A stretch of 64,000 nucleotides of DNA from Corynebacterium sp. (GTDB lineage Bacteria; Actinomycetota; Actinomycetes; Mycobacteriales; Mycobacteriaceae), in assembly GCA_030527885.1 (NCBI GenBank), contig JAUMZY010000005.1, forward strand, positions 38,310 to 102,309, given 5' to 3'. This document shows, piece after piece, positions 58,301 to 64,000 of the stretch. Position 1 is the first letter of the stretch, and every line of letters starts with the position of its first letter. The position numbers were made by a program, and so were the translations under genes. The notes under the pieces are model-generated. The model worked only from the letters and a program-made list of their open reading frames with translations, did no database searches and was not told where the DNA came from.

Positions 58301-59177
58301 CATACTGCAGCTCCGCCACCAGCGGCAACACCGCAACCTGTGGCGCCAAATCAACCAACTTCTGGCCAATTGGCCGATTCATCAACGGCAATCCCACCGC
58401 CCACCGCTCAGCATCTGGCGCATCAAAAGCCAACACATACTGCAGCACCAATTCCGCCAATAAGTTCAGATCACCAAGGTAAAAACTCCGCAGTTGCTCC
58501 CGCACCGCAACAGGCACCACAGCACTCGCCATCACCATCACATCATCCGCCGGTGTCTCCGACATGATCGACTCCGGTGCCCGCACCCCAGCCTGCGCCC
58601 AATACTCCGCCACCTCTGGCGCCACCGGCTCATCCGGCACACCAGAAAAATCACAATTCAGCGGACATTCCGGCTCTACACCACCAGCCAACCGTGCACT
58701 ATAAACCCCACCCAACCAATTCAACAGCGCGTTAATCGCAAAACCATCACCCGTAATGTGATGGAACCGCGCTAACCACACCGCCTTGCCGCTCGGGGTG
58801 GTCATGATCCAATGCTTCGTCAGCGTTTCACCACGCAACGCCGGATCCGTCACCTCAATAATCTGCTGCGCCGCCCACTGCTGCAGATCTACATCATCCG
58901 CAAGCTCCGCGAACGTTACAGACACAGTCTGCGGCCAATCCGCAGCATGGTACGGATCATCATAATCCACCTGAAACACCCGCAAGCCACCCAAACAATC
59001 CCGAATCACCGCAGCTAACAGCTCTGTATCCACGTCGGATCCCTCGAATGTGAGCAGCTCGGCGCACTGATATTCCGTGCTGGTGGGGTTGGTTTGCTGC
59101 GCAAACCAGATGGCGCGTTGGCCGGGGCTCAACACAAACGGCGACGTTGTGGTGTTGGAGGGGGTGGTAGTGGTCAT
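55359..59177 (-). CDS. entF: Non-ribosomal peptide synthetase, EntF-like (C-A-T-TE)
   Basis: 1272 residues, close to EntF length. Condensation domain (1-440) with HHITGDG near 139; adenylation (about 455-930) with TSGSTGTPK, NLYGPTEAA and specificity residues read as D-V-W-H-I-S-L-I-D(-K), which match serine codes; carrier domain with phosphopantetheine Ser in ALGGSSL near 978; thioesterase with GWSVGG near 1100 and a C-terminal His. It would join 2,3-dihydroxybenzoyl-serine units and release a cyclic trilactone. Last gene of a four-gene operon, 12 bases after the esterase gene. No MbtH-like gene was seen nearby. Confidence 0.85.
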   Translation of the reverse strand: MTTTTPSNTTTSPFVLSPGQRAIWFAQQTNPTSTEYQCAELLTFEGSDVDTELLAAVIRDCLGGLRVFQVDYDDPYHAADWPQTVSVTFAELADDVDLQQWAAQQIIEVTDPALRGETLTKHWIMTTPSGKAVWLARFHHITGDGFAINALLNWLGGVYSARLAGGVEPECPLNCDFSGVPDEPVAPEVAEYWAQAGVRAPESIMSETPADDVMVMASAVVPVAVREQLRSFYLGDLNLLAELVLQYVLAFDAPDAERWAVGLPLMNRPIGQKLVDLAPQVAVLPLVAELQYGDSIDFDVNATRKHANIRTDQLRQVLGVRDPRQHVLGPHVNFRPFTPKFSFGPAVAYLTTISVGPINDCEFVFQSLPHGDLEVIVMARGSNLQGDVSTHARRLANMLSRLPEHTLLKRLPIATDAELTEIAAANETEHPVELHNLPEMILTQRTNAESLPVLGRPMLGVWSESDGAFMWRLWAQVSDAVDKRIAVLQQDVRVKPGHVVAVHVARSEEFLLAVAAAAQLGVAWCPIDPDLPAERKAQMLASCQAAAVITVEPIETDITVVTATDAGWVVSQRAELPAAGDPEFAYILFTSGSTGTPKAVAVSQQGIVNRLLWMCEYYSIDHTDRVLHKTPSSFDVSVWEYLLPFTMGVPTAIAAPQAHRNPEELAQQLQAGGITVCHFVPSALKAFLGYADYAGVELPDLRAVITSGEALDVGVANRCRSMFGVDVHNLYGPTEAAIDVTAHTVTDADRIVPIGAPVWNNRIYVLDRLGHPVPPGVPGTLFIAGCQVALGYVGQPELTAQRFVPDPWHEGEQMYDSGDRAYWRDGELYYLGRLDNQVKLRGQRLELGEVESAVSAVPGVAQAAVAIKEVGGEKTLVAYCVPTQDTDQAALPATVTNATKAVLPAFMVPSFMFILDELPMTRNGKLDAPALPSPVAQPAEITVECTPTERHVMEVFTEVLGTPVTDPGANFFALGGSSLSAVTLALALEGVSIADVFAHSTVEALAQLIDAPGLAGDGFAEVLTLHAHQSGTPVLCFYPAGGLSWSYSTLVGALAAVGFTGGVYGFQAPGILDVERRATSIVDSAARICEHVSDLGHDSVVLVGWSVGGVLAHEVARQLQDRGVGVGKVILLDAYPAEVWQKLPAPDDKQLWQGVLAMAGITSDADLSPDEVVAAMRSRGGVFAELPVSALDGIRTMVKHNALLMRAHESNFYSGEVVHFTADAESAERDPRLVVSAWEPFVQSVVAHHVPVRHPGMVSLAVLEQVAGIIVR

Positions 59178-59189
59178 GGTGGCTAATCC

Positions 59190-60413
59190 TTAGTTGTAAT
59201 TGACATTTGCAGGGGGCAACGTGCGAAGCGCTTGACCTAATCGGACGGTGAGAGCCTCCCGCCACCAGGCAAAATCATGCCCGCCATCATAAACATCGAA
59301 ATGATGTTCCCAGGCGCGTTGCTCCATGGCTAAACACAAACCATGCATGTGCGCCACCGACATGCCTTCCCGCACACCCACATCCATAAACGTCGGTGGC
59401 AAAGCATCCGCCGGTGCATCATGGTGCAAAATTTGATCCACCAACCACGGCACATTGAGCATATGCAAATCGCCCGGATTGCACCCAGCTTCCGGCCGCC
59501 ACCACAACGATGGCGAACTTGCCACCACAGCATGCACATCATGCGGATGCTGCAGGGCAGTCCACAAGGCAGTAAACGCACCAAGGCTTTGACCCGCAAT
59601 AACCAAGGCATCATCAGCGATGCTATGCCCCAAGGTGCGGGCCTGCTGCTTGGCGTATTCCGGAATGGTCGTAATCAACGTGCGTGATAATTCATCGTTG
59701 GCGCCCAACGTGGTGCGCCGCTCAGCGGGGTCGGCAAACCCAACACCCAGTACCGCGCATGCGGGAATGTGGCCCTGAACAATCAAATAATCCAACACCT
59801 GATCCAGTTTCAATCGCGGGAACCACACGTCAGCATCAATGAGAATCACCAGCGGCAAATCTTTGTGCGGAATCGCTGGCGTATACAGAGCAGTTGGCAT
59901 GCCCGCTACCGAATCGGTGGTTACTCGGCTGGGGCGGGTCAGATCGACCCGCTGCCATATGGACTCCGCGGCCACACCCTTGCCTTGCAGCAGTGATAAC
60001 CCCCGGGTGCCCTCCAGAACCAGGTGACCACTGCGGGAATGCGGATCATGCTGGTGCGGGTACTTGTTATAGCCCGGCGGCCGGTGCGCGCCGGCGTTGA
60101 TTCGGAAGCAATAGGCAGCCCGCAAACTCGGCGGAACTTCAATCGTCCGAACCCAAAAAGTGGTGTTCGGGATGTTCGTCATAAATCCCTGCTCCACGCG
60201 CTCTTTGTCGGTGAGTCGATTGATCCACACATGCACGGATTCCACATCGTCAGTGGTAGTGATGTGGCCGGCGTCGAAGAGGAACGTCATGCGTATGGAT
60301 GTTTCATCCACCAGCGGGGTGCCTTGTTTCCGAATGCTTTCCCAAGTATGTTCGGGATTATCACTATCGGAAACTAGCTGTATAACCTGCTCATCAGTAT
60401 AAAATATAGTCAT
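59190..60413 (-). CDS. fes: Enterochelin esterase-like hydrolase (Fes type)
   Basis: 407 residues. An N-terminal beta-sandwich domain (FLFDAGHITTTDDVESVHVWINRL) precedes an alpha/beta hydrolase of the esterase D family: nucleophile in AGQSLGAF, catalytic His in DGGHDFAWW. It hydrolyses the trilactone backbone of ferric enterobactin to release iron. No signal peptide, so cytoplasmic. Sits inside the biosynthetic operon, one base after the carrier protein gene, so synthesis and iron release are coupled. Confidence 0.82.
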   Translation of the reverse strand: MTIFYTDEQVIQLVSDSDNPEHTWESIRKQGTPLVDETSIRMTFLFDAGHITTTDDVESVHVWINRLTDKERVEQGFMTNIPNTTFWVRTIEVPPSLRAAYCFRINAGAHRPPGYNKYPHQHDPHSRSGHLVLEGTRGLSLLQGKGVAAESIWQRVDLTRPSRVTTDSVAGMPTALYTPAIPHKDLPLVILIDADVWFPRLKLDQVLDYLIVQGHIPACAVLGVGFADPAERRTTLGANDELSRTLITTIPEYAKQQARTLGHSIADDALVIAGQSLGAFTALWTALQHPHDVHAVVASSPSLWWRPEAGCNPGDLHMLNVPWLVDQILHHDAPADALPPTFMDVGVREGMSVAHMHGLCLAMEQRAWEHHFDVYDGGHDFAWWREALTVRLGQALRTLPPANVNYN

Positions 60414-60414
60414 A

Positions 60415-60630
60415 TTAGCTCTTGAGCAATTCGAACCATTCTTCTAATGTTGCGTGGGTGAGGATCTGCTGAAAATCCACATCCGCGCCCTCGGCACGCC
60501 ATTTCTCCACCAGCATGATTAACCGCAGGGAATCCAAACCCAGGTCTGCCAGGTTCGCCTTCGGATCCAGGGCATCAGGCGTAGTGCCTAGGGTTTCTGC
60601 TACGTCCGCTAGAATTTTGGTTTCCGTCAT
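60415..60630 (-). CDS. Aryl carrier protein
   Basis: 71 residues, a free-standing carrier domain with the phosphopantetheine Ser in LGLDSLRL. In enterobactin systems this domain is fused to isochorismatase (EntB); here it stands alone. It would carry 2,3-dihydroxybenzoate loaded by the adjacent ligase. ATG overlaps the ligase stop (TAATG). Confidence 0.85.
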   Translation of the reverse strand: MTETKILADVAETLGTTPDALDPKANLADLGLDSLRLIMLVEKWRAEGADVDFQQILTHATLEEWFELLKS

Positions 60631-62327
60631 TATTGCTCCTTAGCGTTTTTCGACGATACATACTGCTGCACAATTCGGCGCAGCTCTTTACGATTTGTTT
60701 TACCCACACCCGTCGTCGGGAAGGCTTCCGCAAATTCAAAATAGTCGGGAATTTTGTATTCGGCTACCCCACGATCACGTAAATAATTCCGCAAAGTCGC
60801 AGCATCAAGACCAGCGCCATTATCGGGGGAGCTGGGGGCATCGACAAGCGAATCAGACTCAGCCGAATCGCTGCCGGTAGCGCGCACCACAAAAGCATAA
60901 CTGCGCTCGCCTTGAACAGCATCGGGCACTGCGATGATGGCTGCGTCATAAACCAAGGGGTGCGAGATCAATTGATCCTCAATCTCTTCCGCAGAAATCT
61001 TCTCCCCGCCGCGGTTGATCTGGTCTTTATCGCGGCCCTCCACGATGAGATGCCCGGACGGTAGCTGTCGCACGAGATCACCGCTGGCATAGAAACCATC
61101 CTCGGTGAAAGAAGCCTGGTCAGCGCCGTGGAAATACCCGCGGATGGTGTAGGGGCCGCGGGTGAGCAGCCGGCCGCGTTCCCCCGACGGCACATCATTA
61201 TTATCCTCATCAACCACCCGAACCTCATCAAAAGGCGACATGGGGCGGCCCTGCGTGATCACCACCAATTCTTCGCTGTCCTCGGGCCGGGTGTAATTGA
61301 CCAACCCCTCAGCCATGCCAAAGACCTGCTGCAAGCGGCAGCCCAATTCAGGCTGCACCCGCTTGGCCGATTCCGGCGTGAACTTTGCACCACCCACCTG
61401 CAACACTTCCAAGGTGCTGAGGTCGGGTTTGAGCACTTGGTTCAACGCCAACCACGCCAATGCCAACGGTGGCACCAACGCGCACAGGGTGATTTTTTCT
61501 TCCTTAACCAGTTTGAAGGCCGACGAAGGGGTGGGGTCCGTGCACAACACAATGGTGCCGCCCGCCCACAACACCCCCAAAATGCCTGGTGAACTCATGG
61601 TGAAGTTATGCGACACCGGCAGCACTACGAGGAACCGCGTCGCCTCCGAGAGTTCGCAAATACGTGCGGATTCACGCACTGAATAGAGGTAGTCGGCGTG
61701 ACTGCGGGGAATCAACTTCGGCGTGCCCGTGGTGCCGCCCGACACCTGCAAAAAGGCTATATCGGTGGGGTCTGTGGCTTGTGTCTGCGGGGTGCTTGGT
61801 GTTGTGGCTGCCCATGCGCCCAGCGCGAAATCCGAAAATTCTTGCGGATCATCGCCCACAATAAACACCGTAAGACCTGCAAAATCGTGGCTGAGCTCCC
61901 AGGCTAATTTACAGTGATCAAAACCATTCCACACGCCCGTAGTAATCAAAGCCTTCGCCTCTGACTGCCCAATGAAATGCGTGAGCTCCGTCTTCCTATG
62001 CGCCGGCAAGGCAAATACCGGCCGCGCACCCAGGCTAAACACAGCCCCAATCGCCACCACATATTCCACGATATTGGGCAGCTGCACCACCACGTAATCC
62101 GCCCGATCAATACCGCGACCAGCTAAAACGTGTGCAGCCTGCGAAATCTTGGCCTGTAACTCTTGGTAAGTGAATCGGTGCTGCGTGCCGGCGTAATCCG
62201 GGCCAACCACTGCCTCATTATCTGGATACTTCTCCGCCAGATCAGCGAAAAACGTGGTGAAGGTGTCGGCGGTCCACAAGCCTTCCCGCTGGTAGTGCTC
62301 CACAAAATCTGCTGGGTACAAACTCAT
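60630..62327 (-). CDS. entE: 2,3-dihydroxybenzoate-AMP ligase (EntE/DhbE type)
   Basis: 565 residues. Core motifs QVSGGTTGTPKLIPRSH, VFGMAEGLVNYTR, YASGDLVRQLPSGHLIVEGRDKDQINRGGEK-region with the hinge Asp, and catalytic Lys in GVGKTNRKELR. The aryl pocket reads SHNFTMSSPGILG: Asn plus the second Ser are as in DhbE/EntE, whereas salicylate ligases usually have Cys at that Ser, so 2,3-dihydroxybenzoate is favoured. An insertion of Ser/Asp-rich residues near 510 is unusual. First gene of the operon. Confidence 0.85.
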   Translation of the reverse strand: MSLYPADFVEHYQREGLWTADTFTTFFADLAEKYPDNEAVVGPDYAGTQHRFTYQELQAKISQAAHVLAGRGIDRADYVVVQLPNIVEYVVAIGAVFSLGARPVFALPAHRKTELTHFIGQSEAKALITTGVWNGFDHCKLAWELSHDFAGLTVFIVGDDPQEFSDFALGAWAATTPSTPQTQATDPTDIAFLQVSGGTTGTPKLIPRSHADYLYSVRESARICELSEATRFLVVLPVSHNFTMSSPGILGVLWAGGTIVLCTDPTPSSAFKLVKEEKITLCALVPPLALAWLALNQVLKPDLSTLEVLQVGGAKFTPESAKRVQPELGCRLQQVFGMAEGLVNYTRPEDSEELVVITQGRPMSPFDEVRVVDEDNNDVPSGERGRLLTRGPYTIRGYFHGADQASFTEDGFYASGDLVRQLPSGHLIVEGRDKDQINRGGEKISAEEIEDQLISHPLVYDAAIIAVPDAVQGERSYAFVVRATGSDSAESDSLVDAPSSPDNGAGLDAATLRNYLRDRGVAEYKIPDYFEFAEAFPTTGVGKTNRKELRRIVQQYVSSKNAKEQ

Positions 62328-63813
62328 TATGACTTCCTCGTTATAGCTGGATTAAAGATTGATACGTTTCCCATGGCTGCATGTTGCTTGCTTTCTCGCT
62401 TGTCGACGACCACAGTAGCCATGCCCAATGTTCGGAGGCCTGAGGCTGTTGATGAGCGTGGTTGGGGTACTGGTGGGTGCTGCGGGAGGCTGGGGTAGGG
62501 CTGGTTGGGAGGCATCAATCGGTTTTCTAACGGAATAAGAAGCAGAAATGCATCTTTTAGCTGGCGAAATACCACCACCAATAATGCCCGCATATATGGC
62601 AAACAATCAAGTCTTAAGTAGCGCTAATAAAAATACAACAGTGCAATGAGCCACGCGGATTTTAGGGCCGGGGAATCCCGCAAAGGAGTGATTATGTAAC
62701 GGCGCTTTTGTTCCAGAAGTTTCCTTGCCAGAATTGCCAGATTTTCCAGTTTGCAAGCATCATATTGCCTTTTAAACGTGTAGGTCGTGGGTGAACTCAT
62801 TCGGTAATGGTTTTGACTGATGTGGGCTTGGAAGCGGCGGTTTCACCTTCACCGGAACCATTTGATGGTTTGGGGATAGAAAACCAATCTGATTCCGGGA
62901 TGTTGGGCGTGATGCCCTAACGTTTAGCCTGGTTGGCACGCTTGCTATGGCATTCCGGTCAATTGGTTGTCGCTACAACTGCGTTGATGGGCTGATGGCT
63001 TGACGACACAGCAACTTTTGGGCGTTTACGGTAATTGGAATGTGTGGTTACGCACGAAAATTACTGTAGACTTTCCTGCGGATAGCATCGTTGTTTTTAG
63101 TATTTTTAGTGTTTTTAGTGGGGAATTAGCTTAATACCCATCGGGGTTGGGGGCTGATGTGGGCCCAGTTTGGCTATAGCTGTTCAGTGTTTTTGATCAC
63201 CGCAAAAGCTAATGATTAAGCCCGGTAGCACATATGCAAACAATATCATTCTTTTATATTTAGATGATTTTTGATGTATTAGAGTGGCTGGCCCTATGAG
63301 AAATATGACTAATTATAACTTTTTGTGCTGTGTGGTGGGGTTGAATTTTGATTCTTGGGGCACCTGTCCGTGTTTTGATGGGATACATCCGCAGGTTGGG
63401 TATACCTATTTCTTAGTCTTAATGCGTCCATATGGGGGTAAAAAGTAAACCTGCTGCTAATTTTATGCACTGTTAAATCTCAGAAATATAATGGTTTCAC
63501 CATTGTCTAATTGTTATCCATTCTTTGGCTATTACCATATGAAATAGGCATAATGATAGCGGCTATAAAAATACATTTGTTGTAAATAGCACCTGGTCTA
63601 CCAGGTGCTTTATAGCATGAAGTGCTAATGCTTTATATTGCACTTCGCTTTGCATTGTTTTAGGCTCATGTTGTAGAGCCAGTGAGGTTCTAGGCAATGC
63701 GCTAATTTGTTAGCAATTGTTATTAGTTTCTCCGAGGCTTTCTTGTTGAAATACTTAAAACTACAACTAAACACCTTGTAGTTTTATTGTTCATTGTCTG
63801 TAGAGAAAGTTAT
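62328..63813. other. Long region without a convincing gene
   Basis: About 1.5 kb. It holds an 11-mer copy (62398-62408), a short 37-codon plus-strand frame at 62807-62920 of unknown worth, a triple TTTTTAGTR repeat (63093-63120) and two hairpins near 63.6 kb. No DtxR iron box was found ahead of the siderophore operon. Becomes clearly AT-rich after 63.2 kb. Confidence 0.5.
63588..63609 (+). terminator. Terminator-like hairpin in a gene-free region
   Basis: AGCACCTGG-TCTA-CCAGGTGCT, a 9-bp perfect stem followed by TTTATAG; a second stem GAAGTGC/GCACTTC is at 63619-63646. With no gene upstream, it may end a small RNA. Confidence 0.5.
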
Positions 63814-64000
63814 ATGAACATGAAGAAAAATTTGACCAGTGGAAAAGCAGTCAAACTTTCCATCGCTAGCTTGACTTCAGCGGCTCTCGTCGCTAGTGGT
63901 TTGACTTTGGTTCCATCTGCTGTTGCGCAAGACGCATCAACTACATCGGAATCTTCCACCGAATCAGCTGAGGGCACCACAACACCACCAGCTGAAAGCA
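63814..64000 (+). CDS. Secreted protein, N-terminal part (cut by window edge)
   Basis: 62 residues are visible. A long signal peptide (SGKAVKLSIASLTSAALVASG... ending VAQ) is followed by a Ser/Thr/Glu/Pro-rich stretch, as in wall-anchored or mycomembrane-associated proteins. Tandem ATGs at 63814 and 63820; GAGAAAG upstream. The function lies outside the window. Confidence 0.7.
   Translation, partial: MNMKKNLTSGKAVKLSIASLTSAALVASGLTLVPSAVAQDASTTSESSTESAEGTTTPPAES

Noticed and set aside
62807-62920. 37-codon frame starting MVLTDVGLEAAV
   Set aside because: Weak ribosome site and no recognisable feature; may be chance or a gene remnant.
63093-63120. Triple TTTTTAGTR tandem repeat
   Set aside because: Only three short copies in AT-rich DNA; no functional reading.
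1-64000. tRNA genes, CRISPR arrays, complete insertion sequences
   Set aside because: Looked for TpsiC-like loops, regularly spaced repeats and transposase motifs; none found by reading. A tRNAscan or ISfinder run would settle it.

Overview
The window looks like chromosomal DNA from a Corynebacterium-like, moderately high G+C actinobacterium. The S10 and str ribosomal operon proteins are corynebacterial in character, there is a mycobacterial-type IrtA/IrtB siderophore importer (now broken), and accessory genes such as a UDP-glucose dehydrogenase cluster and DUF1707 proteins fit that group. The species cannot be fixed from sequence reading alone.

Layout. 0-3.1 kb: a two-component system (kinase cut by the window edge) followed by an ABC-2 type transporter. 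3.1-8.8 kb: a DUF1707 protein, an MsmK/UgpC-type sugar ATPase, a type I pullulanase and a DHA2 efflux pump. 8.8-15.2 kb, minus strand: a second two-component system whose kinase carries a homopolymer frameshift, then ugd, two degenerate APH-fold kinases and a GT4 glycosyltransferase. 15.2-20.3 kb: a decayed GH13 glucosidase/amylase and an intact maltodextrin-type binding protein with two permeases; these lack their own ATPase and probably use the MsmK-like one at 4 kb. 20.4-24.6 kb: irtA and irtB, both inactivated. 25.5-30.1 kb: rpsL-rpsG-fusA-tuf on the plus strand. 30.1-34.8 kb: conserved hypotheticals, an AT-rich patch of small membrane and secreted proteins (phospholipase A2-like, V8-like protease). 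34.8-40.0 kb: the S10 operon (rpsJ to rpsQ) on the MINUS strand. 40.6-46.3 kb: a peptide/nickel-type ABC operon with a stop codon inside one permease. 46.3-47.5 kb: members of a small uncharacterised protein family. 48.0-51.6 kb: a 38-residue hydrophobic cationic peptide followed by two half ABC exporters, the second with an amber codon. 51.6-53.1 kb: an MFS pseudogene behind a strong promoter and a highly structured leader. 54.1-55.4 kb: a DUF4143 ATPase. 55.4-62.3 kb, minus strand: an EntE/carrier protein/Fes/EntF-like catecholate siderophore cluster. 62.3-63.8 kb has no convincing gene; a secreted protein starts at the right edge.

Three themes cut across the annotation. First, an 11-base word, CGTCGAHAAGC, occurs 23 times on either strand, mostly between genes and several times as inverted pairs; it looks like a DNA-uptake-type signal or another genome-wide mark. 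Second, the S10 operon points against the str operon, and shared fragments at 31.35 and 46.3 kb in inverted orientation suggest that the roughly 15 kb between them has been inverted. Third, many genes are freshly broken, often by a single in-frame stop of a kind that one C-to-T change (or G-to-A on the other strand) would produce, as expected for a genome in reduction or for an assembly with base errors.

No tRNA, rRNA, CRISPR array or complete insertion sequence was seen.
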